64,000 nucleotides of DNA from CBDFMR01 sp965249765 (GTDB lineage: Bacteria > Bacteroidota > Bacteroidia > Chitinophagales > Saprospiraceae), in NCBI GenBank assembly GCA_965249765.1, contig CBDFMR010000005.1:2666001-2730000 (forward strand), given 5' to 3'. Shown here piece by piece: positions 8,037 to 16,814 of the stretch. The position numbers were made by a program, and so were the translations under genes. The notes under the pieces were generated by a model. It was not told where the DNA came from. It worked only from the letters and a program-made list of their open reading frames with translations, and searched no databases. Within the stretch, counting starts at the first letter, position 1; each line of letters begins with the position of its first letter.

Positions 8037-8141
8037 AAAATTGGGATTAAGAAAACTTTTTTTAACAGAACGTGAAGCGGGAACGAAATGAAATTTGGGA
8101 GCTGAGGGGTCGATGTGTTAGAGAAACACCAGATTAAAGGT

Positions 8142-8174
8142 TTTGCCGCTCCGGCAAGGCCTTTTTCTTTTTTC
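8142..8174 (+). terminator. rho-independent terminator
   Basis: TTGCCG-CTC-CGGCAA (about 8144-8158) is followed by GGCCTTTTTCTTTTTT. The stem can extend through GU pairs. I see no convincing + strand gene ending here, so it may end a small transcript or insulate the recombinase genes. Confidence 0.5.
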
Positions 8175-8188
8175 TAACCCTTTTCTTC

Positions 8189-8389
8189 ATGAAAAATTTC
8201 GTAATCGTAACCAGGCCTATCCTTTCGCAGGCACACCGGTTTTACCTTGGCAAAGGAGCAAAACTCAATTTGGAGTTGGCCACCAAGCCGATGATAAAGT
8301 TCCTTCAGCAGGAATATTTTAAAGATAAAACCTGCCTGAATGGCGACGTAGAAAAGCTGCTTTCGGTAGACGTGGACTACCACTTCTAG
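8189..8389 (+). CDS. possible small protein of the mobile element
   Basis: 66 residues starting MKNFVIVTRP and ending ..DVDYHF, with a balanced composition and an ATG start just after a terminator. I see no good ribosome binding site. The opposite strand has an overlapping open frame (8174-8383) with only a GTG start, and either could be the real gene. No family is recognised. Confidence 0.3.
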   Translation: MKNFVIVTRPILSQAHRFYLGKGAKLNLELATKPMIKFLQQEYFKDKTCLNGDVEKLLSVDVDYHF

Positions 8390-8411
8390 TCATAAGGATG
8401 AGCGCAAAAAG

Positions 8412-9643
8412 TCATTGCTCCAAGACCTTTTCATTCCACTCGTCGAGCAAGTTTTGCTCAAACGAATCGAGGTAGACCTGGGTCATTTCTTCCGTGGCAT
8501 GACCCAGTGCCTCACTAATCAGCGAGGTTGGCATGCCCTTGAATTTGGCGTTCGTTGCATAGCTGTGGCGCGCTACGTAGCTTGTCAGCGTTGAATCAAT
8601 CCCCGCCATTACGCCAAGTTCTTTTAGGGCTTTGTTATACCGCTTCATCTCATATCGCGCAGACTTATACTGCGCTGTCAGCGTCTGATTTTTCGAAAGA
8701 ATCGACAGCAAAAAGTCATCTTTGGTTTTCGTTTTATCGCTGAGATACGGCGAAAGAAGTTTTTCAAGTAACTCGGAGATTTTTATGCTGTGAAGCCGCC
8801 CTGTTTTCCTTCTTTTGTACTCTACACGCCCGTTTATGACGTTTCCGTGTCGCAAAAAAGCCAAATCGATAAATGACGCGCCCATCAGGTAGTAGCTCAT
8901 AAAAAAGTAGGTCTTGGCGCGACTTTGCCGAAGCGTTTTTGGTTCAGCTTCATCACGTCCTCAAAGGATATCGCCCGTTTTCGTGTTTCCTCTTTACGAA
9001 TCTTGTAATGGGTAAACGGATAGCTTTCTTTAGAAACCAAGTTTTGTTTTATCGCGCGATTATAAAGCGCACGAATCGTTCGTAGATTTACACTTAGGCC
9101 ATTAAGCGAATTCTTTTTTCCCGATTGGTTCGTTTTTCCTAAATACCACGCCTCGAATTTCTTTAGCCATGCGAATGTGAGTTGCGTTAGCGGAAAATCT
9201 TTACCTCCTGTAAATTTCTGAACGCTTTTGAGGATTGTTCGGTAAAGACGTGCGTTTCCCACCCTGCCTGCTGTTTCTTGCTCGGCAATGACGCTTTCCC
9301 AAAGAACAAACACGTACCCCAAATTATTTTCTCCTGCCAGCCTTTGCTTGATTTCTCGCGTCGAAAGCTTCATCAGCTCTCCTTGATCATCCAGCTTCGT
9401 TAACTTGTCGAGGATTTTGGCTTTCCGCTTACTCAAGAGGTTATTTATCCGTGAGATGTTTTCAAATTCGGAACTGCCTTTTTTGACCTTTTCTTTTTTC
9501 ACGTCCCAGCTTTCGAATAGAATGCTTTAACCGGACGACAACTCAAACGATTTGCGGTTTATCGTTACCCGAAGGCGTAAAGCGTGCGTGCCGTTTTTCT
9601 TTTTCCGGCTCTTATCCAACACATACTTTGTCGTTATGCTCAC
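8412..9643 (-). pseudogene. tyrosine recombinase (integrase), inactivated
   Basis: The frame starts at GTG 9643 with an arm-type DNA-binding segment (ITTKYVLDKS). It meets an in-frame TAA at 9527-9529 and resumes in the same frame with SILFESWDVKKEK. The core-binding domain runs to about 8945. There the gene shifts frame: five A's stand where six would let KLNQ continue as KTLRQSRAKTYFFMSYYLMG. The catalytic part (8900 down to 8412) keeps the box RHSYAT, LGHATEEM and the nucleophile Tyr in TQVYLDSF. Without these two lesions it would be about 410 residues, the usual size of Bacteroidota integrases. Its position beside the tRNA-Pro fragment fits a tRNA-targeting integrase. Confidence 0.88.
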
Positions 9644-9675
9644 TTTGATTTGTTTTTGCTCAAACAATGCTCAAA

Positions 9676-9683
9676 CAAATATA
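9676..9683 (-). promoter_or_regulatory. -7 box of the integrase promoter
   Basis: TATATTTG on the minus strand matches the Bacteroidota -7 consensus TAnnTTTG and is 33 bases before the GTG start at 9643. Between them TTTGAGCA occurs twice in tandem, which could be arm-type integrase binding sites. Confidence 0.45.
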
Positions 9684-9780
9684 GTATTTATTTGAATTGT
9701 CATGAATCTACATAAATCATAATTTACTGGTTATTAGCTATTTAGCAATTTGTTGCTTTATAATAAATCAGTTTTCCCAC

Positions 9781-9824
9781 GCTTTGGGAGCAGGGGGCCG
9801 CAGGTTCGAATCCTGCCACCCCGA
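9781..9824 (+). other. 3' half of tRNA-Pro(UGG): integration scar (att site)
   Basis: From the anticodon loop TTTGGGA (anticodon TGG at 9785-9787) onward the sequence is a good tRNA-Pro. It has a variable loop, T arm GCAGG-TTCGAAT-CCTGC (9800-9816), acceptor strand CACCCCG (9817-9823) and discriminator A at 9824. The bases before the loop do not form the matching 5' anticodon stem, D arm or acceptor strand. This is what a 3'-end integration leaves at the far side of an element. The intact tRNA should lie left of the window. Confidence 0.8.
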
Positions 9825-9833
9825 CAATTGAAC

Positions 9834-9868
9834 AAGCCTTTCAGACATAGTCTGGGGGGCTTTTGTTT
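9834..9868 (+). terminator. terminator after the tRNA-Pro fragment
   Basis: AAGCCTTTCAGAC pairs with TCTGGGGGGCTTTT around ATAG, followed by GTTTT. It probably belonged to the tRNA-Pro transcript. Confidence 0.55.
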
Positions 9869-9976
9869 TATACCGATTCAAGCTTGCTTGTTAGAGAAGA
9901 AAACAAAGGCCTTGCTGAGCATAGCGAAGGAAAGGCTTTTCATTTGCAACGCCGCATTTACAGGATCGATTTAATC

Positions 9977-9994
9977 AATCCTGCCACCCCGACA
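9977..9994 (+). repeat. second copy of the tRNA-Pro 3' end
   Basis: AATCCTGCCACCCCGACA at 9977-9994 is identical to 9809-9826. The bases before it (CAGGATCGATTTAATC) only partly resemble a T arm. The copy is followed by another terminator-like hairpin ending GGCTTTTT. It marks a second, older or deleted integration at the same tRNA. Confidence 0.75.
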
Positions 9995-10027
9995 AACGAA
10001 AGGCCTGGTTACGAAAGTAATTAGGCT

Positions 10028-10051
10028 TTTTGCGTTTTTGAGCTGAACTCG
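10028..10051 (+). repeat. 24-bp direct repeat, left copy
   Basis: This tract beginning TTTTGCGTTTTTGAGC is found again, identical, at 11890-11913. Both copies follow a terminator-like AGGCTTTT. The 1862-bp offset encloses the helical protein gene, the patatin pseudogene and a gene remnant, so the interval looks like a small inserted island. Confidence 0.75.
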
Positions 10052-10398
10052 CTAAAGAACAATAACAGACAATGCGATAAGTAAGATTTTTAAGGCTTGC
10101 AGTGTTAATGTGAGTTGTACCTATATAGCACCTAATAGTGCTGTTTATGAATAGGTAATCAAAATTTAGCCAAGACCAAAAGAAAGGCTCGAAGTTTGAG
10201 GGACCAGGAGGAAGGAAGTTCAAGGTCAGTAGGTCTTAGATTGACGATATATCAACGGGTGATCATGTAATATTTTGCTTACAACGAAAAACTTATAACT
10301 TAGTGAGTAATTTAATGATTTCCCTCGTTTACCAGGGGTCACAGACTTCCCGAACAATTAAAATACTAATAGTTTATTACTAAAGTTAATTGCCAAAA
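10052..10398. other. gene-free interval
   Basis: No convincing reading frame or structured RNA is visible. The minus-strand frame covering its first half has an unlikely composition. It probably carries the promoter of the following + strand gene, but I cannot point to a clear box. Confidence 0.4.
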
Positions 10399-10857
10399 AT
10401 GAATAAAGAAAATAGAGAAAGGCTCCTATCAATGCTACATAAGCATGAAAGTACAATATCTAGTATTAATGAATTCAATTCGCATTTTAGTAAAGTCAGA
10501 ATTAAACTCGAAAAAAGCGTGAAAATGATAAACGAAATATCCGAAAGTAAAACTAATAGTCATTTAACAATTCGAGAACGTATCTCTAGCGCAAATAATT
10601 TTGATAATTCAACCTTTGGAATATCCGTTGTTTACGAAAAATTATTCTCTGATAACCCTTTCTTTAGTGAGGAAAATAAATCTGTACTAGATTTTATTGG
10701 TGATGAGCAAAATGGCAAAATCAAGATTCAAATCGATGATAATAAGGTATTGGGTGGAGGAGAAAAACAATTATGGAACGATCATATAGTTGAATTAACA
10801 TCGAATTTAATAACTGAGTTTTGTATTAAATATATGGATCATTTATACTCAAACTAA
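10399..10857 (+). CDS. hypothetical helical protein upstream of the patatin gene
   Basis: 152 residues from the ATG at 10399; a TTG three codons earlier is less likely. The N-terminal half is a Ser/Glu/Lys-rich helical region that may form a coiled coil. The C-terminal half contains a Gly-rich turn LGGGEKQLW. There is no signal peptide or membrane segment. It lies two bases before the patatin gene on the same strand, so it was probably coexpressed with it as a sensor, regulator or partner. I recognise no family. It is AT-rich like other cargo in this region. Confidence 0.6.
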   Translation: MNKENRERLLSMLHKHESTISSINEFNSHFSKVRIKLEKSVKMINEISESKTNSHLTIRERISSANNFDNSTFGISVVYEKLFSDNPFFSEENKSVLDFIGDEQNGKIKIQIDDNKVLGGGEKQLWNDHIVELTSNLITEFCIKYMDHLYSN

Positions 10858-10859
10858 CA

Positions 10860-11471
10860 TTGAAAAATACTATTTTCAAAATCTTGTGTATTGATGGTGG
10901 TGGCTTGAAGGGAATAATACCTCTACAATTTATTAGGTATGTTGAATCAATTACTGAAGAACCCATTCATAAATCCTTTGACCTAATAGCTGGAACATCG
11001 ACTGGGGCTATTCTTACTTGTGCACTGGCATATAGAAAACATAAGACTATATATCCTGAAGAGCGAGAATACAGTCTCGATCGAATTGAAAAAATATATT
11101 ATGAAAATGGAGAATTAATATTCCCATATCCATATCATCCAATGCAAGAGTTAGGTTTGGAATCAAAAAATATATTCAGACCAAGATTCCAACCAAAATA
11201 TCTTGAGAGTGTACTAGATAACTTCCTAGGAGAACAAAGAATATCTTCATGTCTAAAATCAATTTTTATTACACATTATATAGAGAATAATGACTCATTT
11301 CAGAACGAATTGAAATCTTTCTTATTGAACGCAGGCATTAGGCTAAATTAGTGTAAATGTCATTGGGGTAAACTAAAATGGATTAAACCTATAATTGAAA
11401 TAGCTACAACCGGACCGGTTCAAATCGCACACGATCAACTTGAAGCTCTATATAGAAATAGATCAAAGTAA
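10860..11471 (+). pseudogene. patatin-like phospholipase, broken
   Basis: The first part (163 residues; its first codon reads TTG) has the oxyanion motif DGGGLKG and the nucleophile elbow GTSTG, both typical of patatins of the CapV type. The frame ends at 11351. In another frame WGKLKWIKPIIEIA follows and runs to the stop at 11469-11471; this is the tail of the same family. The middle with the second catalytic residue, the DG[GA] Asp, is missing. So at least one internal deletion and a frameshift have removed activity. Bacterial patatins of this type often act as phospholipase effectors in anti-phage systems. Here no cyclase or other partner is recognised nearby. Confidence 0.8.
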
Positions 11472-11665
11472 AAACTAATTAATTCTCGATAATAATTATT
11501 GCAGATAGCTACCCTTCATAGCAAACTTGAGCGCCGTACTGACTGACAATGCACGAGGTCCATTCCTTTGCAAGTTCTGTCAAAGGTCAGGCAGTCAGTG
11601 CGATTTTAACCTGACAACCCAGCAAATAATTGTTAGCGTAGACTCCTAATGAGTTATTTTTATTG

Positions 11666-11866
11666 TTAGTCACCCCATTGAAGTTTTCTAGTTTCAACCA
11701 TATCAGGGAATTGGACATTATTGGTTTGAACTGGTTTCCCATCTAAATGGGCCATGATTAATGAGATAGCCTTTAAACTTTCTTTTGTGTTTCCGAGAGC
11801 TATTGAGATCAACTTCATCGCAATTGCCTTTTCTGTTGGAACCACTATTTCAATGAATTCGTCATT
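11666..11866 (-). pseudogene. C-terminal remnant of an unknown gene
   Basis: A well-behaved minus-strand frame of 66 codons without a proper start begins next to the right 24-bp repeat. It contains TEKAIAMKLISIALGN and ends ..TRKLQWGD. Codon use and composition look real, so this is probably the end of a gene cut when the island was inserted. An internal ATG would give a 50-residue product. I cannot name the family. Confidence 0.45.
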
Positions 11867-11889
11867 TTAGAATCAACCTGTAACCAGGC

Positions 11890-11913
11890 TTTTGCGTTTT
11901 TGAGCTGAACTCG
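11890..11913 (+). repeat. 24-bp direct repeat, right copy
   Basis: Identical to 10028-10051. It marks the right edge of the 1.86-kb island. Confidence 0.75.
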
Positions 11914-11931
11914 TTCATGCTTAGAATAAGC

Positions 11932-11966
11932 AAAAGGAGTTACGAACACGCTCATAACTCCTTTTT
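11932..11966. terminator. bidirectional terminator
   Basis: AAAAGGAGTTACG pairs with CATAACTCCTTTTT around a short loop. The A tract on one side and the T tract on the other let it work in both directions. It ends the minus-strand exporter operon 24 bases after its last stop. Confidence 0.75.
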
Positions 11967-11989
11967 ATATCAGAGGCTCGTAAACCTTT

Positions 11990-12766
11990 CTACCTAAGGT
12001 ACTTTCTCGGTGCTCTTCTCAAAGATGCCTCCGTAAATACCCGATCAGGTAAACCGAGGTTGTATTTGATATCAGACATGACCACCTCAGTGGATGATCC
12101 GCCTTGAAGATCCGTCATCGAAAATCTAGTAATCGTAGGATACCCTTGTATCATCTCATAGGCCAACATATCATATTGCTTATAAAGATCACTCCCCTTA
12201 TAGAGTACTGTCTTAGAAGGAAGGTAATGCTTCTTGTCTATCCACACCTCATAGTGTGAAAACTCAACTGAGGAAGGGTCTTTGGGTGTACTCTTTATAC
12301 GATATTTACCATCTTCTTCACCAATGAGTATATGATTGTCAGCATGAGGACTACGACCTGTGACGTCTTCATATGTAAAGTGTGAGCCAGCAAAACTACT
12401 TCTCTTGTCTGCACCTGATAGTCTTTTTACCAAATCCAAAGATGGCAAGTACAGCCATCGATCATCATCACTACGGTCATTTTTATGGGCCATAAACACC
12501 ATCTTCTTGATATCGGCGGGCTTTTTAAAATATGCATACCACTTTTGCTTAAGTTCCGCATCATTCTTCCGCAAAATGACAAGACTTCTTTCCATGGTAG
12601 TACGTCCTTGTTCATCCTTGATTATCATGTGAACACTGGATTTGACATCGTCACCCAAGTATCGGTAGGCCTCATTGGCTTTTAAAATAATCCGCTCAAC
12701 AGATAGGTCTTGCGCTGTCAATCCAGTCATTGCGCCAAGCATCAAAATCAATAAAATATGTTTCAT
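11990..12766 (-). CDS. outer-membrane lipoprotein-sorting-like protein (LolA-like fold)
   Basis: 258 residues. A clear signal peptide (residues 1-19, ending LTAQ) precedes a strand-rich domain of the LolA/LppX-like half-barrel type, which binds acyl chains in the periplasm. Family members are regularly encoded beside MMPL-type RND exporters and are thought to carry hydrophobic cargo from them. Here it follows the RND gene after 14 bases, and a terminator comes after it, so it is the last gene of a three-gene operon. Conserved-looking segments are DDRWLYLPSLDLVKRL and WIDKKHYLPSK. The substrate is unknown. Confidence 0.85.
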   Translation of the reverse strand: MKHILLILMLGAMTGLTAQDLSVERIILKANEAYRYLGDDVKSSVHMIIKDEQGRTTMERSLVILRKNDAELKQKWYAYFKKPADIKKMVFMAHKNDRSDDDRWLYLPSLDLVKRLSGADKRSSFAGSHFTYEDVTGRSPHADNHILIGEEDGKYRIKSTPKDPSSVEFSHYEVWIDKKHYLPSKTVLYKGSDLYKQYDMLAYEMIQGYPTITRFSMTDLQGGSSTEVVMSDIKYNLGLPDRVFTEASLRRAPRKYLR

Positions 12767-12780
12767 TATATACTACTTTC

Positions 12781-15351
12781 TTATGCCTTTAATCTAAATA
12801 CTTTAATAATTGCTGGGAGAAGTAACAAGGTCACCGCTCCAGAGATTAACAATATAGAGGCCAAAATGATTCCTACCGTACGGTATGGAATTAGGTTGGC
12901 AAATAAGAGAGGCAAGAATCCAACGGCGATAACAATAATATTCCTCACGATGGCTCTAGACGGCTCGCCAAACATCAATTTGGACGTAGCCGACCAACTA
13001 CTAGTTTCTTTTAAAGTAGATCTTGATCGCACAAGAAAATGGATAGCAAAATCAACAGCCAGTCCTAGTGCCAGTGACGACAACACAGCGACCGGCATAT
13101 CGTAATCTTTTCCTATCCATCCTATGACTCCATAAATAATGACTATGGTCAGTGTTAATGGAATCATGCAAAGTGCAGCCCACTTGATCGATCTAAAGAG
13201 AAGTGACATCATCAAAAAGACAACGAGAAAACTGCCAAGAAATGCATTCATCATTCCCTGCACCATCTTCTTTTGCCAGACTACATTGATATAGGTCAAT
13301 CCAAACCAATCCTTGCTCAATGCAATCGGAGGTGGATTTTTCTCGATGAAATTCTCCACTGAAGCTATTGTAGCTTCCATGTCCTTATTGTCACCGCTGC
13401 GCAGCTGAAGCCACAAGTTTACCGACCGATAGTCACTGCTTACAAAATGTGATAGTCGCTCAGGGATATGACTATTCTGATATGAAAGAATTGCCTGCCC
13501 TACTCCACTCACATCCTTGGGTAACTCACCGAGCCCCTTCTTCTCACCTTTGAGCTCCTTGTGAATATAACGCACCATCTTCGCTAGGCTAGTTGATTTT
13601 CCAACACCTCCTTCTTTCAAAAGATACGCCTCCATTCCGAGGAGATAATCCAACACCTCTGGTCTCTTAAAAACCTGATTGTCCTCAATAGCCATCAATG
13701 ATATTCGATCTGCAACATTCTCATATAGTGTAAACAACTCGTCATCGTCTTCATACTCGTAGGCGATATCCAGAATCGTTTCCGACAACATTTCATGTTT
13801 ATCATCACCCTCTTCAAATATCGTAGTTGTCAAAGCTTTACCTACTTCTTCCTGTTGCTCATCATTCAACAAGTCTCCGAAATCATCATTCACTTTCGAT
13901 ATTACTTGATCTAAAGAAAAAGACGCACTATCAGATGCCTCAAGGTTGAGAAATGCCATATAGGTACCTCCAAAGTGCTTATTCAGTTCTTTGTCTGCAA
14001 CCCTAATAGGATGTGCCTCAGTAAACCACTTAACAGGATTATCGTTGATCTCTATCTTGGAGATACCTATTCCTGCAACAACAGTAAGCAGTACCAACAT
14101 CCCTATAACTACCCAAGGTCTGTGCAGGGTAAGTCTCTGAAACATACCCAACACTCTTCTAAGCAAACCACCTTCTTGATCAGTCGGAGATTGACCAAAA
14201 TTACTAAGTGACTCATCTGAAGTCAGCATGATAAATGCCGGAATAAATGTAATCGTTAGAAGCCAGGCAAGAAGAATTCCAATCCCTACAAATACTCCGA
14301 ATACCTGTACTGGCGGAATAGGTGTTATTGCCAATGAAATAAATCCAGCCGCCGAAGTAAGGGATGTGAATAACATGGGGCGAAAGAGTTCTTTCATCAC
14401 GATGTGCAATGTAGATTTCTTGTCACCCACCGATTGGTACCTATCATAAAACTCAGATAGGATATGTACTGAGTCCAACACAGCTATCGGCATAATGAAT
14501 ATGGGTATCATACTGCTCATGATATGCACCGTATTTCCAGTCCCAATAAGAAGTCCCATAGTACATATGACTGACACCATGGCAATAATCAAGGGACTCA
14601 ATACCAGCCGCAATTTTCTAAAAAAGAGCATCATCAGAACGAATATTAAGAGCATGGCTGCCGGAGCTGATATAGCCATCTGAATAAACATCTCGATCCC
14701 GAAAGTGTCTTCAGCGACTGGTAAACCAGTGATATGATAGGCATCATCTCCATCAAACGAATCTATTTTCTCCTGAATCTTCTTGGCAATGCGATGCGAC
14801 TCATCCTTAGAAGTGATGGGTACGTACATGGCCATTGACTCCCCATCCTCAGAGATAATTGTATTATAAAAGAGCTCGTTGCTAAGTAGTCTGACTTTGA
14901 TCGAGATAGCCTCCTCCTCCGTTTGGGGGGGTGAGTTCATTAACCACTCAAACTTTATTCTATTCGATCCAAGAGATTCAATATAATCCGTATTGGTGGG
15001 CGTCATAAGGTCACGTTGTACAACACCTACATACTCGTTGGTGATGGTGTCCAGTGAACGTAAATCATAAACAAATCTGGATAGATCATAGATATTGGTC
15101 AGGCTTTTCTTATTGAACACTCCCTCCTCATGTTCATCATTCACAATTCCGATGACGAGCATATCATACATATTAAACTTCTTCTTGAGCTCATCATGCT
15201 TAAGTCTCACATACTCTTTGTTTGAGAGCATGTTTTCTGGATCAGTGTCGATCTTCATGAAAGGAATAAAGGCGCCACAAAGCACCATTAGTCCCAGCAT
15301 AATATAGATTATCCTTCTAGGATTCTCTATAGCGTAGTTTATTACTTTCAC
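12781..15351 (-). CDS. RND-superfamily exporter, MMPL type
   Basis: 856 residues with the duplicated RND plan. One membrane helix at about 12-32 is followed by a large periplasmic loop, then five helices (about 225-385), one more near 415, a second periplasmic loop, and a final group of five helices near 720-850. The length fits the MMPL branch rather than the longer multidrug AcrB branch. The first loop contains the DTDPENMLS segment common in this family. It would use the proton gradient to export lipid-like or hydrophobic molecules. The barrel gene lies 24 bases upstream and the LolA-like gene 14 bases downstream, which suggests an envelope-spanning export route. Confidence 0.93.
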   Translation of the reverse strand: MKVINYAIENPRRIIYIMLGLMVLCGAFIPFMKIDTDPENMLSNKEYVRLKHDELKKKFNMYDMLVIGIVNDEHEEGVFNKKSLTNIYDLSRFVYDLRSLDTITNEYVGVVQRDLMTPTNTDYIESLGSNRIKFEWLMNSPPQTEEEAISIKVRLLSNELFYNTIISEDGESMAMYVPITSKDESHRIAKKIQEKIDSFDGDDAYHITGLPVAEDTFGIEMFIQMAISAPAAMLLIFVLMMLFFRKLRLVLSPLIIAMVSVICTMGLLIGTGNTVHIMSSMIPIFIMPIAVLDSVHILSEFYDRYQSVGDKKSTLHIVMKELFRPMLFTSLTSAAGFISLAITPIPPVQVFGVFVGIGILLAWLLTITFIPAFIMLTSDESLSNFGQSPTDQEGGLLRRVLGMFQRLTLHRPWVVIGMLVLLTVVAGIGISKIEINDNPVKWFTEAHPIRVADKELNKHFGGTYMAFLNLEASDSASFSLDQVISKVNDDFGDLLNDEQQEEVGKALTTTIFEEGDDKHEMLSETILDIAYEYEDDDELFTLYENVADRISLMAIEDNQVFKRPEVLDYLLGMEAYLLKEGGVGKSTSLAKMVRYIHKELKGEKKGLGELPKDVSGVGQAILSYQNSHIPERLSHFVSSDYRSVNLWLQLRSGDNKDMEATIASVENFIEKNPPPIALSKDWFGLTYINVVWQKKMVQGMMNAFLGSFLVVFLMMSLLFRSIKWAALCMIPLTLTIVIIYGVIGWIGKDYDMPVAVLSSLALGLAVDFAIHFLVRSRSTLKETSSWSATSKLMFGEPSRAIVRNIIVIAVGFLPLLFANLIPYRTVGIILASILLISGAVTLLLLPAIIKVFRLKA

Positions 15352-15375
15352 TTATATCCGTTTTTCGTTATTGAT

Positions 15376-16701
15376 CTATAATGCCCACTTCAGTCCAACA
15401 TAAGCATTGGTGTTGTATTTAAACAATCCCCAATAATTGCCTATGTTATCCCCTTCAAATATATTGCCACCAATGTCTATTTTCCAGTAATCATTCAATT
15501 GATAAGATATCCTAGGAAGCAAGTAGTAATCTTTATTGGTAAGTGAATAGAAAATAAAAATACCCATATTGAGTCTTTGCCTCAAGCTCAGCTTTCTCAT
15601 TCTAAATGTAAGCAAATGTTGATTCTGAGGTAGAGGATTTGGCCCCGGAAATGAAGCCTTATAAGCATTATGATCCATCATGTGCTCATTATAGTATTGC
15701 AGTCCCATCGAAAAATCATTTTTGAAATCTCGACTATAGGCAATCAACGACCTCAGTTCACTATTTCTTACAAAAGCATCTGTCCCCTTCTCATCATCAG
15801 AAGAATAATAATATCCCCCTTCAATTGCGAGTATTCCTTTAAGTATTTGAGTCTCAACACTAAATCCATGAGCTTGTAACACTGGGAATATATAGGTGCT
15901 CTCATCAAAATCAAATCCCGCCGGGCTTTTCCAGAATCCGTAATATCCATAAATGCTTACATCAATCTTCCTGAAATCCCTTTGTATCCTCCACGCCACC
16001 TCGTCATCGTTGAAATAAGCCTCAGGTATCGTTGTAGGCATTGTCAACTCGGCATGTCTCACAATATTGAACATTTCATCAATGAAAATGATACGATCAC
16101 CAGTAGGGAACCTGTCATGATCAAATCGTGGCGTATACACTATATTGACTTGAACAAAGCTAGGACTAAGTGACACCTTGATGGCATCGCTCGGAAGTTT
16201 GAGATATTGAATGTCCCTTCCAGAGAAGAAGCTTTGATAGTCCTTAGGAAAAAAATCATTGACAAATAATAGGTCACCCTTGCCCCAAGTGAGGATTTGT
16301 CGTCCCAATTTTACATTCCACCAATACTGAGGATAGATATCCACATTGAGGTCACGAATCTCTGCAATGACGTCGTTGATTTTATAGTCATAGCCAAGAT
16401 CTGCCCTACCATTAAATTCCATCCAGTCCATGTAGTGCGCAGCTTCTAACTGGAGTCTGGATTCGGCAATAATAAAGTCTTTCTCAACAGGCGAAATCGA
16501 CTTTAGTCTATAGGATGACTTGGTCTCAAGAGATAAATTTAAGTCGAAAGGCAGCTTATCCATTTTCAACCTCAGTTTTTTAGTCAACGAGGTGTCTGCA
16601 CCTACCTGGCCGGAAACCTGTATTGCGAGGACTAGTAATAAGCACACATTGCACATCAACGACTTACTAGTCCAATAAATTGATAGACGGTATTGTTTCA
16701 T
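15376..16701 (-). CDS. outer-membrane beta-barrel protein partner of the RND exporter
   Basis: 441 residues from the ATG at 16701 (MKQYRLSIYW). The frame is open 26 codons further upstream, but that segment has no signal-peptide character. A signal peptide ends near VSGQ. The body alternates Tyr/Trp-rich strands (PQYWWNVKLGRQILTWGKGD) typical of porin-like barrels related to DUF1302. The last strand ends AYVGLKWAL. It is the first gene of the exporter operon and would provide the outer-membrane step. Substrate and exact family are inferred. Confidence 0.75.
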   Translation of the reverse strand: MKQYRLSIYWTSKSLMCNVCLLLVLAIQVSGQVGADTSLTKKLRLKMDKLPFDLNLSLETKSSYRLKSISPVEKDFIIAESRLQLEAAHYMDWMEFNGRADLGYDYKINDVIAEIRDLNVDIYPQYWWNVKLGRQILTWGKGDLLFVNDFFPKDYQSFFSGRDIQYLKLPSDAIKVSLSPSFVQVNIVYTPRFDHDRFPTGDRIIFIDEMFNIVRHAELTMPTTIPEAYFNDDEVAWRIQRDFRKIDVSIYGYYGFWKSPAGFDFDESTYIFPVLQAHGFSVETQILKGILAIEGGYYYSSDDEKGTDAFVRNSELRSLIAYSRDFKNDFSMGLQYYNEHMMDHNAYKASFPGPNPLPQNQHLLTFRMRKLSLRQRLNMGIFIFYSLTNKDYYLLPRISYQLNDYWKIDIGGNIFEGDNIGNYWGLFKYNTNAYVGLKWAL

Positions 16702-16814
16702 TTTCTGTTGAAAAGGTAGCAAAAATATATCTATGTTTCTAACAGAACTACAACATTCGATCGACGGATGAGTTTCCACTTAAGGCAAATATGTCTGACA
16801 TTACAATCTGGAAG

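Noticed and set aside
7800..8075. A 91-residue + strand reading frame.
   Set aside because: Its composition is implausible, and the minus strand holds a better 55-codon gene at 7869-8036.
9961..9994. A second tRNA gene.
   Set aside because: Only the last 18 bases match tRNA-Pro; there is no D arm, anticodon arm or 5' acceptor strand.
9975..10223. An 82-residue minus-strand frame across the tRNA scar.
   Set aside because: It runs through the tRNA remnant and terminator and has an unlikely composition.
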